Assembly: GCF_000212735.1 (NCBI RefSeq)
Contig: NC_015510.1
Span: 5,953,001 to 6,017,000 of the forward strand
DNA from: Haliscomenobacter hydrossis DSM 1100
GTDB lineage: Bacteria; Bacteroidota; Bacteroidia; Chitinophagales; Saprospiraceae
Direction of reading: 5' to 3'
DNA length: 64,000 nt
Shown: in pieces, positions 39,129-47,719 of the stretch
How the letters are laid out: each line of letters opens with the position of its first letter
Numbering within the stretch: position 1 is the first letter of the stretch
The notes under the pieces: generated by a model
Databases searched by the model: none
What the model saw: the letters and a program-made list of their open reading frames with translations, nothing else
Told to the model about the DNA's origin: nothing
Translations under genes and position numbers: made by a program

Positions 39129-39770
39129 TCAGAAATACAGCTCCCGATAGATCTTTTGTAGGGGGATCGATTGGCCCTGGATGACAATGGCTTCTTCGGC
39201 TTGGGTCAAGGTTGTTTCTACCCAGCGGTTGGGGGCTTCCCGTTCCATGACGAAGATTTTGGGCTTGGATTGCTCGATGAAGAATATTTGCTGTAGCGAG
39301 GGGATTTCTTTGTAGCAGGGCAATTTGGTACCCCAATCGTAGCTTTGGGTAGTTTCTGACAGAATTTCGATGAGCAAAATAGGCGTGGTTTCCGCGGTCA
39401 TGCCCTTCTGGTATTCATAGGGCGTAGTAGGGAGGCTGATCACCATCCCATCCGAATTAAATACCCCGGTTTTGAGGTGTTTACAAGCTGGGATATACAC
39501 TGGACGATTGCTGTTGTATACCCGAAAGGATTTTAGATCTGTAAAAATAGATTTTAGCAAAAAGCCAAACTCTGAGGCGAGATGGCTATGGATATCTCCT
39601 TCATAACTCATACTGGCAATGATTTCATTGTTGTAAAAGTCGGCTCGGTATTCTGCGGCAGCTAGTACCTCCCAGTATTCATCCCAGTTAGCAGGTAGCC
39701 GCACCAAACCGTCTTTTCCTATTGCTGCCAGTTCCTGATTGGTAAGTGGAAATTTCACATCGCTGGTCAT
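39129..39770 (-). CDS. Uma2 family (DUF820) nuclease-like protein
   Basis: The 213-residue protein has the Uma2 restriction-endonuclease-like fold: an N-terminal DEYWEVL segment, YNNEIIASMS (the E-x-x-x-G/S strand), a DGMVISLP metal-binding strand, then ILLIEILSETTQSYDWGTKLPCY, where E and K complete a PD-(D/E)XK-like centre. The family is greatly expanded in cyanobacteria and Bacteroidota, and its biological role is unclear. A second, divergent member is at 53620-54222. Confidence 0.85.
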   Translation of the reverse strand: MTSDVKFPLTNQELAAIGKDGLVRLPANWDEYWEVLAAAEYRADFYNNEIIASMSYEGDIHSHLASEFGFLLKSIFTDLKSFRVYNSNRPVYIPACKHLKTGVFNSDGMVISLPTTPYEYQKGMTAETTPILLIEILSETTQSYDWGTKLPCYKEIPSLQQIFFIEQSKPKIFVMEREAPNRWVETTLTQAEEAIVIQGQSIPLQKIYRELYF

Positions 39771-39938
39771 GTCTTAAAGTTTGTGGCTCAATTTAGCAAA
39801 ACCGCCTTTAACATACAAGTTGTTTTTATCATTAATTTCAAAACAAAAAATAATCGCACGAATTTCAACTTAAAAGTGCGAATTTTGTCCTTACTTTATC
39901 TAGTTTGATTTTTTAACCTGAACTGGTTTAAACCCACT

Positions 39939-41591
39939 ATGTTGACACGCCCAAATGATTTTCGGAACAAAGTGCAGATTTGGCTACCCTTGCTTTTGGC
40001 AGTGGTGCTGGTGCTGGGTATCCTCATCGGCATGCGCCTGCCCCAGTCTGCTGCTTCACTTAAAGTCAGCAAAGCTGAGTCCTATCACAATTATCGCCAG
40101 CGGGAGGGGAAAATAGAAGAACTGTTGCGTTACATCGAGGCGAAATACGTTGACAAAGTAGACCGCGACAAACTGGTAGACGAAGCCATCCAAAAACTGA
40201 TGGCCCAGCTCGACCCACATTCTTCCTACATTCCTGCTGATGAATTGGAGGAAGTTAATGAGCAATTGGATGGAAAATTTGATGGCATCGGCGTAGAATT
40301 TTTGATCGTCAAAGATACGGCTGTAGTGGTTGCCCCCATGTCAGGAGGCCCATCAGAAACCGCGGGCATTTTGCCCGGTGACAAAATCATTAAGGTGGGT
40401 GACTCCCTGGTGGTTGGGGAAAAACTCTCCAATCAAAAGATCGTTGGATTGTTGCGAGGTGATAAAGGCAGCAAAGTGCAATTGTCCGTTTGGCGGGGAG
40501 GAGAGAACAAAATGCACCGCTACACCATCACCAGAGCACAAATTCCCGTTAAAAGTGTCGAAGCAGCTTACATGATCCGCGACCGGGTTGGGTACATTCG
40601 CATCAACCGCTTTACGGCACAAACAGACAAGGAGTTTCTGGAATCCATGCGCATCCTCTCAGAACAAGGACACATGAAAGACCTGGTGCTCGATTTGCGT
40701 GGAAACCCTGGTGGGTACATGCAAATGGCGACCAATATGCTCAGTCAATTGTTTCCTAATAAAGGCAATCTCTTGGTCTATACTCAGGGAAGAGCTTCTC
40801 AGAAGGCAGAATTTAACTCCAATGGTCGGGTATTTTACCCCATCGATAAAATTGCGGTACTGATTGATGAAGGGAGTGCTTCCGCCAGTGAAATTGTAGC
40901 AGGGGCGATTCAAGACAACGATCGGGGTATTATCGTTGGGCGGCGTTCCTTCGGCAAAGGACTGGTTCAGGAACAATACCAACTCACCGACGGCTCGGCT
41001 TTGCGCCTGACCATCGCACGCTACTTTACCCCTTCCGGACGCTCCATCCAAAAAGCTTATGATAACGGCTCTGAAGTCTATGACCAGGATGTTGAAGAAC
41101 GTTTCAAAAATGGCGAGTTGCTTTCGGCCAATAAAATTGCGATTAAAGACTCTACCAAATATTATACCACCAATGGGCGGGTTGTGTATGGCGGCGGCGG
41201 CATCATTCCAGACGTATTCGTGCCGCTTGATACCATCCAGATCAATGATTTTTTTCTCGATGCCCGGCAGATGATCCCGGCATTTGTATTGAAATATTTG
41301 GACAAATCCAGGCGGGAACAATTGGCAAAAATGGGTTTGATCACTTTCCAGAAAAAATTCAACCCGGATGAACAATTGTTAAAGGATTTTCAGGCGTATA
41401 CGGTTCAAAATGGATTGTCGGGTAAATCGGTACAGTGGTCTTTGACCCAAAAAGAAATCGCTCGTTACCTCAAAGCCCGTATTGCCAAGCACCTTTTTGA
41501 TGACAAAGGTTTTTATGCGGTGCTCAATCAAGAAGATCCAACGGTGCAGGCAGCACTAAAATCCATCAAAGGAGGTAAGAATGATGAATGA
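39939..41591 (+). CDS. ctpA: C-terminal processing peptidase (S41 family)
   Basis: A single membrane anchor (about 13-31) precedes the helical region with LDPHSSYIP, a PDZ domain (about 105-195, GIGVEFL and GILPGDKIIKVGD), and the S41 catalytic domain: LVLDLRGNPGGY, EGSASASEIVAGAI with the nucleophile near Ser315 and RRSFGKGLVQEQY with Lys340. The active site faces the periplasm. CtpA-type enzymes trim proteins from the C-terminus. The last codons (Asn-Asp-Glu-stop) fall in a heptamer tandem array. Confidence 0.93.
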   Translation: MLTRPNDFRNKVQIWLPLLLAVVLVLGILIGMRLPQSAASLKVSKAESYHNYRQREGKIEELLRYIEAKYVDKVDRDKLVDEAIQKLMAQLDPHSSYIPADELEEVNEQLDGKFDGIGVEFLIVKDTAVVVAPMSGGPSETAGILPGDKIIKVGDSLVVGEKLSNQKIVGLLRGDKGSKVQLSVWRGGENKMHRYTITRAQIPVKSVEAAYMIRDRVGYIRINRFTAQTDKEFLESMRILSEQGHMKDLVLDLRGNPGGYMQMATNMLSQLFPNKGNLLVYTQGRASQKAEFNSNGRVFYPIDKIAVLIDEGSASASEIVAGAIQDNDRGIIVGRRSFGKGLVQEQYQLTDGSALRLTIARYFTPSGRSIQKAYDNGSEVYDQDVEERFKNGELLSANKIAIKDSTKYYTTNGRVVYGGGGIIPDVFVPLDTIQINDFFLDARQMIPAFVLKYLDKSRREQLAKMGLITFQKKFNPDEQLLKDFQAYTVQNGLSGKSVQWSLTQKEIARYLKARIAKHLFDDKGFYAVLNQEDPTVQAALKSIKGGKNDE

Positions 41592-41606
41592 TGAATGATG
41601 AATGAT
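41579..41606. repeat. GAATGAT heptamer array overlapping the ctpA stop
   Basis: Four copies of gaatgat run from inside the last ctpA codons past the TGA at 41589-41591. This is the reverse complement of the atcattc array at 30801-30840. Confidence 0.85.
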
Positions 41607-41627
41607 TTGTATAACTCATAACTTCTT

Positions 41628-42233
41628 TCACTCTCGAATAAACTCCAACTCTTCCTGATCTTCCAAAAGTTTTACCATCACGGGTAACTCGTCTATGTTT
41701 TTGTCGTTTTGACGGTATTTTACCACGTAATCTACCCCCTGGATGATTTCTGAACTGATTGCGCCAAAGTTCATCGGAGGAACGCTATCTCTCACATGGG
41801 CAAAAGTACTGATCAATGGCTGGTTGAGGTGCTCGAGTAGTGCAGCGCAAAAAGGATCTTGTACCAGGCGGATGTGAATATTGCCCGCAGCGTCCAGGGC
41901 ATTGGATGAAAGGTTCGTGGGATTGTCAAAAATCATGGTCAGTGGGCGCAGATGATAAGCCAGGAGGGTCTCCAGCCGAGGATGTAAATGCTCCACATAT
42001 TGTTTCAGCATGCCCACTGAACTCACCAGTAGTTCAAAATTATCTGCATACTTTTGGCGTTTGAGTTGAATGAGTCGATTCAGGGTATTGGAATGGCTTG
42101 GTAGGCACGCAATGCTCCACAGCGTATCGGTTGGCAAAAGCACCAGTCCTCCAGACGACAAAATTTTCTCTGTCCCCTCAAAATCGTAATGCTGTGCCAT
42201 GTGTTTTACGTTAGTAAAGGTCATCTTCATCAA
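41628..42233 (-). CDS. Sua5/YciO/YrdC family protein
   Basis: This is a 201-residue YrdC-fold protein: GGLVLLPTDTLWSIACL (the P-T-D-T nucleotide-binding strand), LIQLKRQK, a LRPLTMIF strand and IHIRLVQDPFCAALL. The family includes L-threonylcarbamoyladenylate synthase, which makes the intermediate for t6A in tRNA, and YciO relatives of unclear role; the KRxKxxD-type motif is KRQKYAD. Several in-frame ATGs exist near the start (42233, 42224, 42200). It diverges from the PKD gene at 42274. Confidence 0.82.
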   Translation of the reverse strand: MMKMTFTNVKHMAQHYDFEGTEKILSSGGLVLLPTDTLWSIACLPSHSNTLNRLIQLKRQKYADNFELLVSSVGMLKQYVEHLHPRLETLLAYHLRPLTMIFDNPTNLSSNALDAAGNIHIRLVQDPFCAALLEHLNQPLISTFAHVRDSVPPMNFGAISSEIIQGVDYVVKYRQNDKNIDELPVMVKLLEDQEELEFIRE

Positions 42234-42273
42234 TTCTTATGGAATTTATTCCCCATTTATTAAAATCAGACGC

Positions 42274-44628
42274 ATGCGTGAGATGAGTACTAATTTCTGG
42301 GTAAGGGTAAAAAGGCTGCTTTTCAAAACCTCATTAACGGCACTTCCCGTTCGCTTATTGCTTACTATAAGTCTGATTTTGGGCTTATTGGTAAGTAGCC
42401 ATTCTTTGCGGGCAAGTCACATCATTGGGGGCGAAATAAATTACGAGTTTGTAGGCTTTAAAGGTGGCCGTATCGGTAGCGACACACTTTTGTACCGAGT
42501 GGTACTGTTGTTGGTACGGGATTGTAATGGTGGCGCTGCGTTTGATCGGTCGGTTCCCATTGCTGTTTATTTGGGCAACAACGCCCGGCCATTGCTCAAT
42601 TTGCGGATCAGCAATCCCAAAATCGCCAGGGTTCCTCCCGATCAATCCAATCCCTGTCTGATCATCCCTCCGGGTTTTTGTGAGGAAGAAGCAGTGTACA
42701 GCGATACCTTTGAGCTGGTCAGGTCCAATCAAGCTTATACCCTCACGTATCAGGTGTGTTGTCGCAACGCCAATATTTCCAATATTCCGAATAGCACCGG
42801 TACCCTGGGCAATACCTTTACGGTAGAAATCTCTCCGCAAGCACAAAATTTTGCCAGCAGTAGTCCCCATTTTACGGCGGCCCCTAAAAGTGAACTGTGT
42901 GTGGGCGTCTCATCGGCAGTGAAATTGGCGGTAGCCGATAAAGACGGAGACCGCTTGACCTACCATCTTTGCGCGCCATTGTTGGGTGGCGGGCCTTTGG
43001 GGGGTGGGTTGAATGACATGCATTTGGCCAACAGTGCCCAGGGCATCAAGCCCGATCCTGCTACGCCCGGACCTTACGAAGAACTGCCTTTTTCGGCTAC
43101 TTTTTCCGCAAATCGGCCCCTTGGGAATACCGGTTTTTTGGCATTGGATTCAACCACGGGTACTTTGCGCATTTTACCTCGAACCCTGGGGAATTTCACA
43201 CTCGGAGTTTGTGTCAAAGAATACCGCAATGGAGAATTGATCGGCAACATTCGACGAGACATCCAGATCAAAGTCAGCAATTGCAATTTTGCCATTGACG
43301 CCATGGTCAAGTCCGACAGCACGGATGGACAGGGGAAGTTTTGGCTAAAATCCTGCAACCGACCCAACTTTGCTTTTCAAAACACCAGTACAGGGCAAGA
43401 CAAAGTTTTTGCCTACCGTTGGGAATTTGACATCAATGGCCGGATGGAATCCCGGGATACCAAAGACGCCAGTTTTGATTTTGGCACACCCGGAACGTAC
43501 AATGGTTTGATGATCCTCAATCCTGGCACGGTTTGTACCGATACCGCCCGCGTTGTTGTGCAAGTTTTCCCGTCAGTCAAAGCCCAATTTGACGTCAGTT
43601 TGCCGGGGTGTGCCATCGGCGCAGTTGAGTTTAACAATACTTCGGTGTTGAATCAAGGTGCGAGTTTCCGCACCATTGAATGGAACTTTGGTGACAACAA
43701 CCGCAGCTCAAGCGTTTCCCCACAACATACCTACTCCCGGGCGGGTACTTATTCGGTAAATTTAGCCATCCTGACCAATACAGGTTGTCGGGATACCGCG
43801 CGAAGGGAAGTCAATTATTTCCCTGCGCCCAGTGACGCTATTCGCTTGCAAGCCCAGCCAGGAGAAGTATGTGCTCAAGCCGGACAACTGAACCTTTCAT
43901 TGACCGTCCCTCCGGAAATGAACCATCCCCGTTACCTGGTGGAATGGGATTTTGGGGATGGTAGTAGTGGCACTGGATTTACGGTGGGTAAAACCTATGC
44001 CAATCCGGGAACCTATACCATTGCGTATCAACTTACGGCACCAGGAGGCTGTGGTGTACAAGGCAATAATGCCAGCCGTCCGATTGTTGTCAAAGAAAAA
44101 CCCAGCGTTGACTTTACCTTTACGCCCGAAGAGCCCAGTGCGCGTGACCCCCTGGTTACTTTTGCGGAAAGCTCTACGTTGGCCGACAATTGGCGTTGGG
44201 ATTTTGGCGGAAAAGGCACGTCAAACGAACGCAATCCGAGTTTTCTTTTTCCCTCTGAAGGCAATTACGCCGTTAAACTGGTGGTAGGGAACGGTCTTTT
44301 TTGTCGGGACTCAGTCATTCGGGAGGTAAAAATAAAATCCGAAGGGGCCATGTACATTCCCAACGTGTTTTCACCCAACGAAAATGGCGCAAATGAAGTC
44401 TTTAAACCATTGGGCTTACTTCCCGGAATCAGCAATTATCAGTTCAAAGTTTTTTCGCGCTGGGGGCAGCTGGTCTTTCAAAGTAATGACCCGGAAGAGG
44501 CCTGGAATGGAAAAATTAACAACCAGGGTGAGTCTTGTGGACAAGGAACTTACTTTTTTCAAGTGGTTTTTCAGTCTGCTGCTGGCAAAACGGTGAGTAA
44601 ACAAGGCACGGTTATGCTTTTGAGGTAG
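42274..44628 (+). CDS. Secreted PKD-domain protein with T9SS type B sorting domain
   Basis: I start at ATG 42274 (MREMSTNF); a hydrophobic segment around LLLTISLILGLLVSS gives export. The mature N-terminus begins SHIIGGEINYEF, followed by a Cys-rich region of about 330 residues with RDCNGG and CCRN motifs. Then come PKD-like domains (WNFGDNNRSSS, WDFGDGSSGTG, WRWDFGGKGTS). The end is a gliding-motility-associated domain: MYIPNVFSPNENGANEVF, FKVFSRWG and AWNGKINN. The next gene is a paralogue of the same layout. Surface adhesion or gliding roles are inferred only. Confidence 0.85.
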   Translation: MREMSTNFWVRVKRLLFKTSLTALPVRLLLTISLILGLLVSSHSLRASHIIGGEINYEFVGFKGGRIGSDTLLYRVVLLLVRDCNGGAAFDRSVPIAVYLGNNARPLLNLRISNPKIARVPPDQSNPCLIIPPGFCEEEAVYSDTFELVRSNQAYTLTYQVCCRNANISNIPNSTGTLGNTFTVEISPQAQNFASSSPHFTAAPKSELCVGVSSAVKLAVADKDGDRLTYHLCAPLLGGGPLGGGLNDMHLANSAQGIKPDPATPGPYEELPFSATFSANRPLGNTGFLALDSTTGTLRILPRTLGNFTLGVCVKEYRNGELIGNIRRDIQIKVSNCNFAIDAMVKSDSTDGQGKFWLKSCNRPNFAFQNTSTGQDKVFAYRWEFDINGRMESRDTKDASFDFGTPGTYNGLMILNPGTVCTDTARVVVQVFPSVKAQFDVSLPGCAIGAVEFNNTSVLNQGASFRTIEWNFGDNNRSSSVSPQHTYSRAGTYSVNLAILTNTGCRDTARREVNYFPAPSDAIRLQAQPGEVCAQAGQLNLSLTVPPEMNHPRYLVEWDFGDGSSGTGFTVGKTYANPGTYTIAYQLTAPGGCGVQGNNASRPIVVKEKPSVDFTFTPEEPSARDPLVTFAESSTLADNWRWDFGGKGTSNERNPSFLFPSEGNYAVKLVVGNGLFCRDSVIREVKIKSEGAMYIPNVFSPNENGANEVFKPLGLLPGISNYQFKVFSRWGQLVFQSNDPEEAWNGKINNQGESCGQGTYFFQVVFQSAAGKTVSKQGTVMLLR

Positions 44629-44691
44629 AAATTAGGAAAAAAAATGAGACTTTCGTAGTCTTAGAGTACAAGTCCAACCTACGAACAGGAT

Positions 44692-46959
44692 ATGAAGAAT
44701 ACTATGAGATTGAACTTGATCGCAATTTGTTTGCTCTTTTTATTTCCTGCCACCTCGTTTGGGCGTCACATCATTGGTGGATCGATGACCTATAGATGTT
44801 TGGGTAATGGTGATTATGAATTTACCCTCAAGGTATACCGCGATTGTTTTTGTACGCGTTGTGCCGAAATTGATCCCGTAGCATTTATTGGGATTTACCG
44901 GTGTGGGCCTACTGCTCCTTGCAATGGCCAGGGAAGTGCCCTGGCAAGGCTGAATGTCCCCCTCACCGAGCGCCGCAATATCGAACGTCCGGACTATCCT
45001 TGTCTGGAGCCACCGGCAGTTTGTACGGAAGAAGGGATTTATGTTTTTCGTTTGAGTCGATACAGCGTTCGTTTGCCCATCAGTCCCGATAACAGCTATT
45101 TTATCAGTTACCAACGCTGCTGCCGCAATGAAACCATCACCAATATTGTCAATCCGGATACCTGGGGTGCAACCTATATGGTGGAAATTACCCCGGAGGC
45201 ACAACGCTTGTGCAACAATAGCCCGGAGTTCAATACTTTTCCTCCAACGGTAGTTTGTGCGGATTTTAACCTCAAATACGATCACTCTGCCCGTGATGCC
45301 GATGGGGATCAACTGGTGTACGAGTTTTGCCCTCCCTTCGATGGGGGTGCCAATAACCTGGAACCATTTATTTACAATACCTGTGATGGTGCATACCCTA
45401 ACCCGGGTTGCCCTCCGCCTTATAAGTTCATTCCTTTTCGTCCGCCTTTGTATTCGGCTACTTCTCCCATTGGTGGTTCTCCAGCCTTGAGCATCAATCC
45501 CCAAACGGGGCTGATCACCGGAAAACCCAATCCGATTGGGCAGTACGTGGTCGGGGTATGCGTGTCGGAATACCGCAATGGGGTATTGTTGAGTCGAATT
45601 TTCAGGGATTTTCAATTCAATGTGGCCAAATGTGACCCCAAATTGCTGGCTGACATCAAGGAAGACATCAAGATCAAGGACAAGGAATACCTGGTCAATT
45701 CTTGTGGACCCACCGAAGTAAAGTTCATCAATGAAAGTACGCCCCGTTCGTTCATCCGTACTTTTGACTGGGAATTTGATCTGAGCAACCGCAAATTGAC
45801 TTCTTCCGAATGGGAGCCTTCCATCCTTTTTCCCGGAGTGGGTCAGTACAGCGGACGGCTGATCCTCAACAAAGGAACCGAATGCGGCGATACGGCCAAA
45901 ATTTTTGTCAACATCTATCCGGCCTTAGACGCAGATTTTGAATACGAATACGATACCTGTGTGGCTGGTCCGGTGAAATTCACCGATAAATCGGTTTCCG
46001 GGGGCAAATTCCTCACCAGTTGGAATTGGGATCTGGGGGATAAAAACAGCAGTCGGGTGCAGAACCCGGAACACCAATACCGAAGTCCGGGCAAGATACC
46101 CGTCACCCTTACGGTACGCGACACCAATAAGTGCATTGAAAAAATCACCAAAACCATCAACTACTTTCCGGTTCCCGCTTTGATTGTCGTTTCACCCAGC
46201 GCAGCAGAAGGGTGTACGCCACTGAAGGTGAAGTTTACCAACCTTTCCTTCCCGATTGATTCCACGTATAAAACCCTCTGGGACTTTGGTGATGGAGGAA
46301 GTTCAAAAGCCATCAGTCCAACGTATACCTTTGAAGACCCTGGTATTTTTACGGTTTCACTGGACATTACTTCGCCTATCGGCTGCAAAACGGATACCAT
46401 ATTTAATGATTTGATCAAGGTCCGACCCTCACCTACTGCGGGTTTTACCATCGATCCTCCGGTCGCTTCTAACCTCACGCCCCTGATCAATTTGTACGAT
46501 GAATCACAAGGCGCCATCCGCTGGAATTGGCAATTGAGCAATGGTCGAAACTTTACGGAGCGCAGCCCCAGCTTTTCGCCACCGGATACGGGCCGGATCA
46601 TCGTTCGGCAAATTGTGCTCAATGCCGTCAATTGCCTGGATACGCTGGATAAATTACTGGACATCCGACCGGAAGTGCGCTATTTTTTGCCCAATGCGTT
46701 TACCCCCAACGGTGATTCGGTCAACGACGAATTTAAGGGAGTTGGGGTCATGGCCGGGGCTAGAGAATTTAATTTTACCATTTGGAACCGCTTCGGGGAA
46801 ATGATCTATCAAACCGATGAGCCGAACAAAGGCTGGAATGGCCGAAAGTTCAATGTTGGGGTGGAATCGCCGCCAGGGGTATACGTGGTATTGGTCACTT
46901 ATCGAGACCCCCGAGGCAATCCGTATGAACTAAAAGGTTTTGTGACGCTGGTGCGTTGA
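44692..46959 (+). CDS. Secreted PKD-domain protein with T9SS type B sorting domain (paralogue)
   Basis: A signal peptide (LIAICLLFLFPATSFG) is followed by RHIIGGSMTYRC, the same IIGG start as the upstream gene, and a Cys-rich head with VYRDCFC, CCRNE and DADGDQLVYEFCPP. PKD-like domains have WNWDLGDKNSS and LWDFGDGGSS. The C-terminus is a type B T9SS domain: YFLPNAFTPNGDSVNDEF, FTIWNRFGEMIY and GWNG. It lies 63 bases downstream of its paralogue and is probably co-transcribed. The pair looks like a tandem duplication that has diverged strongly. Confidence 0.87.
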   Translation: MKNTMRLNLIAICLLFLFPATSFGRHIIGGSMTYRCLGNGDYEFTLKVYRDCFCTRCAEIDPVAFIGIYRCGPTAPCNGQGSALARLNVPLTERRNIERPDYPCLEPPAVCTEEGIYVFRLSRYSVRLPISPDNSYFISYQRCCRNETITNIVNPDTWGATYMVEITPEAQRLCNNSPEFNTFPPTVVCADFNLKYDHSARDADGDQLVYEFCPPFDGGANNLEPFIYNTCDGAYPNPGCPPPYKFIPFRPPLYSATSPIGGSPALSINPQTGLITGKPNPIGQYVVGVCVSEYRNGVLLSRIFRDFQFNVAKCDPKLLADIKEDIKIKDKEYLVNSCGPTEVKFINESTPRSFIRTFDWEFDLSNRKLTSSEWEPSILFPGVGQYSGRLILNKGTECGDTAKIFVNIYPALDADFEYEYDTCVAGPVKFTDKSVSGGKFLTSWNWDLGDKNSSRVQNPEHQYRSPGKIPVTLTVRDTNKCIEKITKTINYFPVPALIVVSPSAAEGCTPLKVKFTNLSFPIDSTYKTLWDFGDGGSSKAISPTYTFEDPGIFTVSLDITSPIGCKTDTIFNDLIKVRPSPTAGFTIDPPVASNLTPLINLYDESQGAIRWNWQLSNGRNFTERSPSFSPPDTGRIIVRQIVLNAVNCLDTLDKLLDIRPEVRYFLPNAFTPNGDSVNDEFKGVGVMAGAREFNFTIWNRFGEMIYQTDEPNKGWNGRKFNVGVESPPGVYVVLVTYRDPRGNPYELKGFVTLVR

Positions 46960-47015
46960 ATCCTCTTTGAAGAAAGATAAATGAGACTTTTGCAAAACTT
47001 TTCGCAAAAAAAACA

Positions 47016-47044
47016 TTTGCATTTATAAAAATCAGTTACCTTTG
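47016..47044 (+). promoter_or_regulatory. Predicted rplS promoter
   Basis: TTTG (47016-47019), 17 bases, TACCTTTG (47037-47044) is a close match to the Bacteroidota consensus, 33 bases before the rplS ATG. Confidence 0.6.
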
Positions 47045-47077
47045 CACGGCTAAAGAAAAAAGTAAAATTTTTGCACG

Positions 47078-47470
47078 ATGGATGCGATAAAGTTTGTTCA
47101 TGAACAGTTAACTCCGGCGAGACAAGTGCCGTTACCGGCTTTCCGCGCTGGTGATAATGTAGTGGTGAACTATAAGATTATCGAGGGAGACAAGGAGCGT
47201 ATTCAGTCTTTCCGTGGGGATGTAATCCAGGTTAAAGGTACTGGATCTACAAAGACCTTTACAGTAAGAAAAATTTCCAATGGTGTGGGTGTCGAACGTA
47301 TTTTCCCGTTCGCTTCTCCTAATATCGTAGATGTTCAGGTAACCAAGCGTGGCAAAGTACGCCGTGCGAGACTGTTCTATCTTCGCGACCTCATTGGTAA
47401 AAAAGCCCGGATCAAGGAGCGCAAATTCCAAAAGAACATTTCTCAGGTTGCACAAGGTGCACAGGGGTAA
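47078..47470 (+). CDS. rplS: 50S ribosomal protein L19
   Basis: The 130-residue protein has L19 signatures: [27 protein letters not shown], a [19 protein letters not shown] stretch and the basic tail [16 protein letters not shown]19 sits at the 30S-50S interface. It has its own promoter and terminator, so it is expressed as a single gene, without the trmD/rimM neighbours seen in many other phyla. Confidence 0.98.
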   Translation: MDAIKFVHEQLTPARQVPLPAFRAGDNVVVNYKIIEGDKERIQSFRGDVIQVKGTGSTKTFTVRKISNGVGVERIFPFASPNIVDVQVTKRGKVRRARLFYLRDLIGKKARIKERKFQKNISQVAQGAQG

Positions 47471-47490
47471 ACCTTCTTCTGGTCAACATA

Positions 47491-47532
47491 AAAGAGGATT
47501 TCAGCACGCGTTGGAATCCTCTTTTTGTTTTT
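47491..47532 (+). terminator. rplS terminator
   Basis: The stem aaagaggatt (47491-47500) / aatcctcttt (47515-47524) is followed by a T-rich run. Confidence 0.85.
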
Positions 47533-47719
47533 GTACAATAGGTTACATTTCAGTCACTTGCTTTTAGTTTTCGCAATCCAAATTGCCAACCGGCACTATC
47601 CGCTTTTCCCGTTTATAGATTACCATTAATTTTAGACCATACTTACTGATCGCCCGATCGGAGTGATGCACACTCGTCACGTCTACTGATTACCGTACAC
47701 TAACAAATACATTCAAGCC

